Of a stretch of DNA of 5,418 nt, positions 1 to 5,418 are shown one piece after another. The notes below the pieces were generated by a model, which saw only the letters and a list, made by a program, of their open reading frames with translations, ran no database searches and was not told the DNA's origin. The first letter of the stretch is position 1; the number at the start of each line of letters is the position of its first letter. The stretch comes from Chitinophagaceae bacterium UBA1953 (lineage in GTDB: Bacteria > Bacteroidota > Bacteroidia > Chitinophagales > Chitinophagaceae): positions 244-5,661 of the forward strand of contig DDEN01000019.1 of the NCBI GenBank assembly GCA_002336115.1, written 5' to 3'. The position numbers and the translations under genes are program-made.

Positions 1-1103
1 TTTTACTGCAAAAAGAGTTCCGGCAAATATTCCGTGACAAGGCAAATGTGCGCATGATTTTTATTATGCCGGTTATTCAATTGCTTATCCTTCCCTGGGC
101 CGCCGACTATGAAATCAAGAATATTAAACTTTCGGTAACAGATCATGATCATTCTGTCTATTCCCGCCAATTGGTTTCTAAAATTACATCATCAGGTTAT
201 TTTCAGTTATCAGGGTATAATGGCTCTTATGAAAAATCATTGGAATTGATTGAAAAAGATAAAGCAGATATTATTCTTGATATACCTGCATCTTTTGAAA
301 AAGCACTTATCAAAGAAAATGAAGCCAGGCTGTTTATTGCAAGCAATGCCATCAATGGTGTAAAAGGAAGTTTAGGGAGTGCCTATCTGCGAAGCATCAT
401 CCAGGATTTCAACCGTGAAGTACGACTGGAATGGATGCAGATGCCAAAATTCAGTCCACAAACTCAGATAGAAGTTACTTCTTCCAACTGGTTTAATCCG
501 TTGATGAATTATAAATTTTTCATGGTACCGGGTATGCTTGTGTTACTGCTTACAATGGTTGGCACAAATCTTACGGCTATCAATATTGTAAAAGAAAAAG
601 AAATTGGCACAATTGAGCAGATCAACGTAACTCCTGTCAAAAAATATCATTTCATTATTGGCAAGCTTATTCCGTTTTGGGTGCTAGGCTTAATTGCAAT
701 GACCATGGGGCTAATCATTGCCTATGTGATTTACGGCATCCTGCCTTTGGGAAGTTATTTAACCATTTATGGCTTTGCAGCAGTATATCTTTTGGCAGTA
801 CTAGGCTTGGGATTACTTATTTCAACTTTTGTAGCCACACAACAACAGGCAATGCTCATTTCGTTTTTTATCATGATGATTTTCGTTTTGCTTGGTGGTT
901 TGTACACTTCTATTGACAGTATGCCTGTATGGGCACAATGGATAACCCGTTTCAATCCTGTAACTTATTTTATTGAAGTAATGCGAATGGTAGTATTAAA
1001 AGGCAGCACTTTTGCAGATATAAAAGTTCATTTGCTAATAATAACAGTATTCGCAGTTGTTCTGAATGGATTAGCTATTCTCAGCTACCGTAAAAGGTCA
1101 TAA
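1..1103 (+). CDS. ABC-2 type transporter permease, 5' end outside window
   Basis: Inner-membrane permease subunit of an ABC exporter of the ABC-2 (YhhJ/YbhR-like) type; it needs a separate ATPase, not seen here, and the cargo is unknown. The frame is open from base 3 with no stop. The codons before the GTG at 48 read LLQKEFRQIFRDKAN, the usual cytoplasmic N-terminus of this family, so the GTG is internal and the true start lies to the left. Numbering from that GTG: first membrane helix about 2-18; extracytoplasmic domain about 20-150; then about five more helices between 157 and 346. Family marks are NWFNPLMNYKFFMVPG (147-162), the coupling-helix motif KEKEIGTIEQINVTP (182-196) and NPVTYFIEVMRMVVLKG (303-319). 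The C-terminus, ending in SYRKRS, looks complete. Such permeases usually sit last in an operon with a membrane-fusion protein and ATPase; that is inference here. Family call is firm; substrate is not. Confidence 0.93.
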   Translation, partial: LLQKEFRQIFRDKANVRMIFIMPVIQLLILPWAADYEIKNIKLSVTDHDHSVYSRQLVSKITSSGYFQLSGYNGSYEKSLELIEKDKADIILDIPASFEKALIKENEARLFIASNAINGVKGSLGSAYLRSIIQDFNREVRLEWMQMPKFSPQTQIEVTSSNWFNPLMNYKFFMVPGMLVLLLTMVGTNLTAINIVKEKEIGTIEQINVTPVKKYHFIIGKLIPFWVLGLIAMTMGLIIAYVIYGILPLGSYLTIYGFAAVYLLAVLGLGLLISTFVATQQQAMLISFFIMMIFVLLGGLYTSIDSMPVWAQWITRFNPVTYFIEVMRMVVLKGSTFADIKVHLLIITVFAVVLNGLAILSYRKRS

Positions 1104-1198
1104 TGTTTTTTTTCAATCTTCTGATCTGGTTTATCTTCGGGAGTTGTGTTTTTATTTTAGCAAGCGATAGTGCAAATCAAATAGGTTTTATGTACTAA
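1103..1198 (+). CDS. possible 31-residue hydrophobic micropeptide coupled to the permease
   Basis: An ATG overlaps the permease stop by one base (TAATG), an arrangement typical of translational coupling. AAAAGG lies 5 bases upstream, closer to a Shine-Dalgarno site than any other start in the window. The peptide is 31 residues: about 20 hydrophobic or aromatic residues (MFFFNLLIWFIFGSCVFILA), long enough for one membrane span, then a short polar tail starting SDSANQ. The stop lies inside the first arm of the hairpin at 1191-1211. I recognise no family. A 32-codon frame in T-rich DNA can arise by chance, and T-rich DNA automatically encodes hydrophobic residues, so this stays a weak candidate. 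Confidence 0.25.
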   Translation: MFFFNLLIWFIFGSCVFILASDSANQIGFMY

Positions 1199-1211
1199 TC
1201 CCCTTAGTACA
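1191..1211. terminator. hairpin between convergent genes, candidate bidirectional terminator
   Basis: TGTACTAA (1191-1198) and TTAGTACA (1204-1211) form a perfect 8-bp stem around a 5-base loop, TCCCC. It lies 88 bases past the permease stop and 30 bases past the hydrolase stop, where the two transcripts converge. The stem is AT-rich and the following tracts are weak: CAGTTTTAT on the + side, TAAAACC on the - side. Position argues for termination or 3'-end protection; strength argues against a classic intrinsic terminator. A further T run (1233-1239) lies on the + strand just before the end of the hydrolase gene. Confidence 0.42.
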
Positions 1212-1241
1212 CAGTTTTATAAATACCCTCGATTTTTTTAA

Positions 1242-3206
1242 CTATGGTTTATCTGTTCTTTCAAATATTAAACTGTAAATTTTGATGGTTACATCATCTT
1301 TTATTTTTTTCCGTAGAGTTATCGTTTTCAATTCTTCGGATATGTCAATATCCCCCGCATAAATCACTTTGCTTTTCTTTTCCGGGGATGTTTCAATATC
1401 AACAGGTATCCACTCTGATATTGGTTTTAAGCGTTGCCAAACACTAAAAGGCCCGCTATTCTCTGTTCTTCCATATTCGACATATAGTTTATATCTGCCA
1501 CTGTCTAAAGTAGGCAGGTTTATCTGAACAACCGGCATTGCCTCTGCATCTATGGTTGTTGTCCAGGAATCAGAATGTTTTAAATCAAAAATGATAGCAT
1601 CATCGTCGTACTTGGCAGATGCAAACCAATAAAGGGAAATTAACATTCCCTGAGGAGTAAGTTTATTCCGGTTTTTTATTGGAGTAACCTTTTCATCTAT
1701 TCGTATTTCTGTATTACTAAATTGTGGCTTTTCTGCATAAAACAATCCAACTGAAGTATAATCAGTAAGAACGTTTACTTTATCCTCTGGCTGGTGCTCA
1801 ATTGTAAGTTTGAAATTTTTATTGAAGTTGAGCTTGTCATTCAGGTAAAATCTATACCCCCCAGTTCGGGAAGTCATTTGATCGTACGCTAAAGAACCAT
1901 GAATGGGTAAACTTATGCCTCTGTCCCATTTATCAAGTATTGCGTAATAGCCGCCGTTGAAATAATCTTCTGAGCCTGTACCATGCAATTTCATTTTTCC
2001 GTCAATAGTTGCCACATCGTCGCCTTCAAAAAAAAGTGTATGTCCTTCTTCCAGTCCCTGAGCTATTAAGATTGTACCAATAAAATGCCCTTTACCTTTT
2101 ATGTCTGCAATAGTATGTGGAATTGAAGATGCGCCATTATAAACCCGTCTGGATTGTGCATATAATTTCCCCTCATTTAGCACATTTCTCTTCCTTTCTG
2201 TATAATAAACAGTTCCTGAAACCAATATCTCATCAGGGTCTTCATCTTTGCTTTTATCATATTTCAATTTTACAATAGCTGAATTGTCATATGGCATTGG
2301 CAGATAAGAATACAACTTTGTTTGATTGGAGCCCAATAACATTGATTGCATGGCAGGCTTACCAAAGGCAAATCCAAAAAAATCATGAAGTGGAAGTTCC
2401 AAAGCATTTTTGGTCTCGTTGTCCCAATTTGCGGTGAGCATAATTTTTCTGTATGCCTGAACTAATGCGCTGCCGGCACTCAGTTCTATGCCAATAATTC
2501 TACCTCCCTTTGTGGCATGGTATATAGTTTGCTCAGCTCCTTTTTTTAAAGAAAAACTTATTTTTTTTGCCTTTATCTGCCCGGTACTTGTACTTAATAT
2601 TGCGATTTTCTTATTCCAGATCTGTTCAATTTCACCAATTTCATTTTTATATTTATCTAAAGTATTTATTGTAAAAGATTTTATGCTTTCATTTCTATCA
2701 AGCGTACGATATTGAATTTGAAAGAATCGCATTACATTGCCTTTATATACAATTTTCAATGATTTTTCGTACGAAATTGGTAAATAGCAATAATAACCTC
2801 CAATAGCCGTTGCACAAAGTGGCGACACAAAAGGTTTTGTTTGTCCGGTAAATAAATCCTTAAAGGGAATGCTGATTCTGGGTATTTGTTCGCCATCAAA
2901 ATAAAAGCTAAGCGTATCTACTTCGGGGGTAGGTGTCCAAATTCTGTTCACAAGACCAGGGCCCTTGAGGTCGGCTATTACCCAACCTTCTTTATCTTTT
3001 CTGATTGCCGAATATTTTCCTGTAAAACCATCATCATTTAATCCGGTACGGTCGTAACTGGACAATTCTTCTATTTCACCTGTTCGGTATAAAGGCAATC
3101 TTGAAACATCAAAAAGGTTTCTCAGTTCCAATTGATAATAATCAATTTGCGCAGAGGCTGAAAAAACAATACAAAGCAGTAGAAGAGTTAGTAATCTTGG
3201 CTTCAT
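1242..3206 (-). CDS. exported glycoside hydrolase family 172 (DUF2961) protein
   Basis: Predicted exported carbohydrate-active enzyme of 654 residues. Residues 1-19 form a signal peptide (MKPR, a leucine-rich core, ASA cleavage site before Q20), so it is probably periplasmic or secreted; C12 lacks a lipobox. The DUF2961/GH172 domain spans about 48-495. Its marks are SSYDRTGLNDDG (49-60), GPGLVNRIW (82-90), YFDGEQIP (102-109), LHDFFG (273-278) with YSYLPMPY (299-306), LFFEGDD (391-397), GTGSEDYFNGGY (409-420), GYRFYLND (450-457) and DYTSVGLFY (482-490). E394 and E413 fit the glutamate pair held to be catalytic in this family; I match them by motif, not alignment. Residues about 515-654 look like a beta-sandwich accessory domain. 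Known GH172 enzymes include a difructose dianhydride I synthase/hydrolase and D-arabinofuranosidases acting on arabinan; the substrate here cannot be read from sequence. The ATG at 3206 gives a clean signal peptide; there is no Shine-Dalgarno site. No SusC/SusD or other hydrolase adjoins it. Confidence 0.93.
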   Translation of the reverse strand: MKPRLLTLLLLCIVFSASAQIDYYQLELRNLFDVSRLPLYRTGEIEELSSYDRTGLNDDGFTGKYSAIRKDKEGWVIADLKGPGLVNRIWTPTPEVDTLSFYFDGEQIPRISIPFKDLFTGQTKPFVSPLCATAIGGYYCYLPISYEKSLKIVYKGNVMRFFQIQYRTLDRNESIKSFTINTLDKYKNEIGEIEQIWNKKIAILSTSTGQIKAKKISFSLKKGAEQTIYHATKGGRIIGIELSAGSALVQAYRKIMLTANWDNETKNALELPLHDFFGFAFGKPAMQSMLLGSNQTKLYSYLPMPYDNSAIVKLKYDKSKDEDPDEILVSGTVYYTERKRNVLNEGKLYAQSRRVYNGASSIPHTIADIKGKGHFIGTILIAQGLEEGHTLFFEGDDVATIDGKMKLHGTGSEDYFNGGYYAILDKWDRGISLPIHGSLAYDQMTSRTGGYRFYLNDKLNFNKNFKLTIEHQPEDKVNVLTDYTSVGLFYAEKPQFSNTEIRIDEKVTPIKNRNKLTPQGMLISLYWFASAKYDDDAIIFDLKHSDSWTTTIDAEAMPVVQINLPTLDSGRYKLYVEYGRTENSGPFSVWQRLKPISEWIPVDIETSPEKKSKVIYAGDIDISEELKTITLRKKIKDDVTIKIYSLIFERTDKP

Positions 3207-3514
3207 GATGCATTTTGGTTTAGTTGTTTTGTAATGGGTACCTTACAAAAGTGCTTTTAAAAAAATGAATGATATAACTACCAATGAATAGCACAAGCAG
3301 GGAAAATTCACTATTCCATGAATCCTTTTTAGCTGAAGAAATGCTGGCGAAAATATTTCTATGTCTAATATTTATTCATTGATTTATTAATCACTTTAAA
3401 AGCACGGATACATCACGAAGTTATAGTAAAAAGTAAATCCTATTTGATTAGCTGCGAATTAATGTAATAAATCCAACATACAACGGATTGACATATTCTG
3501 CCAAATTGCTATTC

Positions 3515-3545
3515 AAAAAAAGCAGTTCCGTTTGAAAGCTGCTTT
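3515..3545 (-). terminator. candidate leftward intrinsic terminator
   Basis: AAAGCAG (3519-3525) pairs with CTGCTTT (3539-3545), a perfect 7-bp stem. Three inner pairs, TTC with GAA, extend it after a 2-base bulge and leave a 5-base loop. On the - strand the stem runs into seven T (complement of A 3515-3521), the usual form of an intrinsic terminator for leftward RNA. On the + strand it is followed only by TTTAATGG. No leftward gene lies upstream of it in view, so it may end an unannotated RNA or be chance in A-rich DNA. Confidence 0.3.
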
Positions 3546-3627
3546 AATGGCAAAAGATAATCTGATTAAACAGTGCAATACCTGATATTTACTTTCACTA
3601 TCAGTTAATGAATTTTGCAGAATGAAA

Positions 3628-3648
3628 TAACGATAAAGGTTATCGTTA
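3628..3648. promoter_or_regulatory. perfect 9-bp dyad, candidate operator
   Basis: TAACGATAA (3628-3636) and TTATCGTTA (3640-3648) are exact reverse complements separated by AGG. The 21-bp site ends 36 bases before the TTG of the predicted dehydrogenase promoter and 112 bases before its ATG. That position suits an activator or other dimeric regulator of the dehydrogenase. As RNA it could also fold, but it has no T run after it and no gene before it. I do not recognise the motif as that of a named regulator. Confidence 0.38.
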
Positions 3649-3684
3649 CACTTCTTTTCAAATCAGTCATCAATCTGCAACAAC

Positions 3685-3714
3685 TTGGCAGAAATAACAG
3701 TATGGTACATTTTG
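3685..3714 (+). promoter_or_regulatory. Bacteroidota-type promoter for the aldehyde dehydrogenase
   Basis: TTG (3685-3687, within TTGGCA) is followed after 18 bases by TACATTTTG (3706-3714). This resembles the Bacteroidota consensus TTG at -33 and TAnnTTTG at -7, with one extra T before the final G. Transcription would begin near 3719-3722, leaving a leader of about 40 bases before the dehydrogenase ATG. The leader is AT-rich with no Shine-Dalgarno site, as is usual in this phylum. Confidence 0.45.
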
Positions 3715-3760
3715 TGCGGAGATAATATGGTTATGAATTATCATAATTAAAATTTATATT

Positions 3761-5164
3761 ATGAACAATACATTAAAAATGTCATCTATTAAGTCGGTCA
3801 ATCCGTTTAATAATGAAGTGGTAAAAGAATTTGAAGTAATGACTTCAGATCAGATCAATTCAATTATTGATAAAGCTGATGAAGCTTTCCAAAGCTGGAA
3901 AAATGTTTCATTTGAGAAAAGGGCAGTCATCATTCATAAAGTTGCTGCCATTATGCGTGAACGTAAGGAGGAGTTGGGAACGCTTGCAACACTGGAAATG
4001 GGTAAATTATTGGCTGAAAGTATTTATGAAGTAGAACTCTCTGCTGATATTTTTGATTATTATGCAAATAAAGCCGCTGAATTTTTAGCCGATGCTCCTT
4101 TGGAGGTAATGCATGGTGAGGCATTCTTAAGTTATGAACCAATTGGTGTTTTATTGAGTGTACAGCCGTGGAATTTTCCCTTCTATCAAATTACCAGATC
4201 GGCAGCTCCAAATTTAATGGCAGGTAATACAATGGTTCTGAAACATGCTTCTAATGTGCCTCAATGCGCACAAATAATGGAAGACATTTTTACAGAAGCG
4301 GGATTGCCATCCGGAGTTTATACTAATTTGTTTGTGCCTGGAAGTCAGGTAGAGGCCATTGTGTCAAACCCTAAAATTAAAGCCGTCACATTAACGGGCA
4401 GTAAACCTGCCGGTGCTTCCATTGCTTCAGCAGCCGGGGCATTAGTTAAAAAATCCACACTTGAATTAGGTGGTAGCGATCCGTTTATTGTGTTGGATGA
4501 TGCAGATATTGATTTAGCTGTTGATACTGTAGTAAAAGGTCGTATGTGGAATGCCGGCCAAGTTTGTGTTTCTCCCAAACGTGTAATAGTTCCATCATCT
4601 AAATATGCTGAGTTCCTGGAAAAAACAAAAAAAGCTTTTGCTAAACTTAAAGTTGGGAATCCTATGGATGCAGATACAAACGTTGCACCTTTAAGTTCAG
4701 AAAAAGCAGCAAAAGATGTAATGACCCAAATTGAAAAAGCTGTTCTTCAGGGTGCAAATGTTGTTATGGGAGGCAAAAGAGTTGATAGCCCGGGCGCATT
4801 TATTGAACCAACTCTTATAACAGACATTACGAAAGAAAACGATGCCTATTACGAAGAAATTTTCGGGCCTGTATTTATGTTGTACAAATACGACACAATA
4901 GCCGATGCTGTTGAATTAGCTAATGCTACCGAATTTGGTTTAGGTGGAAGCGTTTTTGGCAAAGACACCAAAAAAGCTGTTGAAATAGCTCGTAAAATAG
5001 AAACAGGCATGGTGTACATAAACCATGTTACAGGAATTGCTCCGGAACTGCCTTTTGGTGGAGCAAAAGAATCGGGTTATGGCAGAGAACAATCACCTGC
5101 GGGTATTTATGAGTTTGTTAATGCAAAACTGATTCGTGTAACAACACCCGATAAAAACTATTAA
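3761..5164 (+). CDS. NAD(P)-dependent aldehyde dehydrogenase, succinate-semialdehyde dehydrogenase (GabD1/Sad) type
   Basis: Cytoplasmic enzyme that oxidises an aldehyde to its acid, most likely succinate semialdehyde to succinate (4-aminobutyrate breakdown or a TCA bypass). All core residues are present: oxyanion Asn138 in QPWNFPF (135-141), cofactor Lys161 in VLKHASN (159-165), TGS (212-214), general base Glu235 in LELGGSDPF (234-242), nucleophile Cys269 in NAGQVC (264-269), ribose-binding Glu366 in EEIFGP (365-370), and PFGGAKESGYGRE (431-443). GGSDPF and KHAS are typical of the GabD1/YneI (Sad) branch. Ser164 stands where NAD-specific enzymes carry Glu, which hints that NADP may be accepted. 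The length, 467 residues, is normal. The start is uncertain: ATG 3761 is used here, but ATG 3779 (codon 7, giving MSSIKSVNPFNNE) fits family N-termini slightly better. The gene stands alone, with its own promoter and strong terminator. Family is certain; substrate is inferred, and other semialdehydes are possible. Confidence 0.95.
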   Translation: MNNTLKMSSIKSVNPFNNEVVKEFEVMTSDQINSIIDKADEAFQSWKNVSFEKRAVIIHKVAAIMRERKEELGTLATLEMGKLLAESIYEVELSADIFDYYANKAAEFLADAPLEVMHGEAFLSYEPIGVLLSVQPWNFPFYQITRSAAPNLMAGNTMVLKHASNVPQCAQIMEDIFTEAGLPSGVYTNLFVPGSQVEAIVSNPKIKAVTLTGSKPAGASIASAAGALVKKSTLELGGSDPFIVLDDADIDLAVDTVVKGRMWNAGQVCVSPKRVIVPSSKYAEFLEKTKKAFAKLKVGNPMDADTNVAPLSSEKAAKDVMTQIEKAVLQGANVVMGGKRVDSPGAFIEPTLITDITKENDAYYEEIFGPVFMLYKYDTIADAVELANATEFGLGGSVFGKDTKKAVEIARKIETGMVYINHVTGIAPELPFGGAKESGYGREQSPAGIYEFVNAKLIRVTTPDKNY

Positions 5165-5182
5165 TCTAAGCTTCTAAAAAGC

Positions 5183-5233
5183 AAACAAGTCTCTGCCATA
5201 AACAGGTGGCGGAGACTTGTTTATACTTTATTT
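5183..5233 (+). terminator. strong intrinsic terminator of the aldehyde dehydrogenase gene
   Basis: The arms 5183-5198 (AAACAAGTCTCTGCCA) and 5207-5222 (TGGCGGAGACTTGTTT) form a 16-bp stem with one G-U wobble and an 8-base loop, TAAACAGG. It begins 18 bases after the dehydrogenase stop and is followed by the T-rich tract TTATACTTTATTT from 5221. A short A run (5176-5180) precedes the stem, so it could also stop leftward RNA. This is the clearest regulatory structure in the window. Confidence 0.9.
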
Positions 5234-5330
5234 CATCTCATTCATAATAGAAAGGTTTCTGCCATTTAACCTGATTAAAAGATCAGCCAGGCAATAGGTG
5301 TATGAGTAATAATTATGCGGCAGCCTCATT

Positions 5331-5412
5331 CTGCAAATCCTAAAAATCTCCCCCAATCATGGTTCAGACAAAAAGGATTGATTAAATTAGAAGAAACGAT
5401 TGTACCATGATT
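5331..5412. repeat. candidate interspersed intergenic repeat with inverted motif copies
   Basis: AATCATGGT (5355-5363) recurs inverted as ACCATGATT (5404-5412), a perfect 9-bp pair 40 bases apart; the match extends inward with further identical positions (GGTTCAGAC against GGTACAATC). Before the left copy, AATC recurs at 5336, 5345 and 5355, spaced 9-10 bases. Phrases like AAATCATGGTTCAGAC are familiar to me from spacers between genes in Bacteroidota genomes, but that is memory and was not searched. The element may continue past the right edge. The rest of 5234-5330 shows no clear structure. Confidence 0.4.
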
Positions 5413-5418
5413 AAAATT

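Larger units (their letters stand above)
3207..3760. other. divergent intergenic region without a convincing gene
   Basis: This 554-bp spacer separates the divergent hydrolase and dehydrogenase genes and must hold both promoters. I found no convincing coding frame on the + strand: ATG frames are 13 codons or shorter, and the longest stop-free run, about 40 codons ending in MAKDNLIKQCNT, has no good start. Structure seen: an 11-bp inverted pair, GTGCTTTTAAA (3251-3261) and TTTAAAAGCAC (3395-3405); a leftward hairpin (3515-3545); a perfect dyad (3628-3648); a promoter-like site (3685-3714); and a small 6-bp dyad, TTATGA/TCATAA (3731-3746), in the predicted leader of the dehydrogenase. I could not pick out a clear promoter for the hydrolase. 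Confidence 0.7.

Noticed and set aside
677..955. Overlapping open frames inside the permease, one on each strand
   Set aside because: Both lie wholly inside a well-supported gene in other frames, have no recognisable motifs, and are explained as shadows.
48..1103. GTG at 48 as the true start of the permease
   Set aside because: The frame is open upstream to the window edge and the preceding codons (KEFRQIFRDKAN) match the conserved cytoplasmic N-terminus of ABC-2 permeases, so the gene is cut by the window rather than starting here.
2488..2715. 75-codon + strand frame inside the hydrolase gene
   Set aside because: Antisense to conserved-family coding sequence; its hydrophobic composition simply mirrors the lysine- and glutamate-rich codons of the real gene.
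3207..3300. Promoter for the hydrolase gene
   Set aside because: CACTTTTG on the - strand resembles TAnnTTTG, but no TTG lies at suitable spacing upstream of it, so I did not call a site.
3456..3581. About 40 stop-free + strand codons ending in MAKDNLIKQCNT
   Set aside because: The only ATG leaves 12 residues, there is no conserved-looking motif, and the frame runs through the hairpin at 3515-3545; best taken as chance.
3951..4578. Two - strand frames (3951-4142 and 4345-4578) inside the dehydrogenase
   Set aside because: They are antisense to the conserved core of the enzyme, including the cofactor and Glu235 regions, and resemble no protein family.
5407..5418. ATG at 5407 followed by ATT AAA ATT as the start of a new + strand gene
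   Set aside because: Only four codons are visible and the ATG lies inside the inverted motif ACCATGATT, so it is better explained as part of the repeat.

Overview
The window looks like ordinary chromosomal DNA from a member of the Bacteroidota. The signs are AT-rich DNA, start codons mostly without a Shine-Dalgarno sequence, a promoter-like site close to the Bacteroidota TTG / TAnnTTTG pattern, and a secreted DUF2961/GH172 protein of a kind common in that phylum. I cannot place it below phylum. I found no rRNA, tRNA, CRISPR array, insertion sequence or phage gene.

Layout, left to right: (1) the 3' part of an ABC-2 type exporter permease on the + strand, whose true start lies outside the window; a possible 31-residue hydrophobic peptide starts on its stop codon. 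(2) A short convergent spacer with a hairpin at 1191-1211. (3) A 654-residue exported glycoside hydrolase family 172 (DUF2961) protein on the - strand. (4) A 554-bp divergent spacer (3207-3760) holding a perfect 9-bp dyad, a probable promoter for the next gene and a leftward hairpin with a T run. (5) A complete aldehyde dehydrogenase of the succinate-semialdehyde dehydrogenase (GabD1/Sad-like) class on the + strand, closed by a very strong hairpin terminator. (6) About 195 bp with no convincing gene, ending in inverted copies of a short motif that look like part of an interspersed repeat running off the window.

The three main genes do not form one operon or an obvious pathway: permease and hydrolase converge, hydrolase and dehydrogenase diverge. 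The permease is probably the last gene of an export operon lying to the left. The hydrolase has no SusC/SusD partners in view. I see no strong case for a new multi-gene system here; the points most worth checking are the coupled micro-ORF at 1103, the 21-bp dyad upstream of the dehydrogenase promoter, and the repeat at the right edge.
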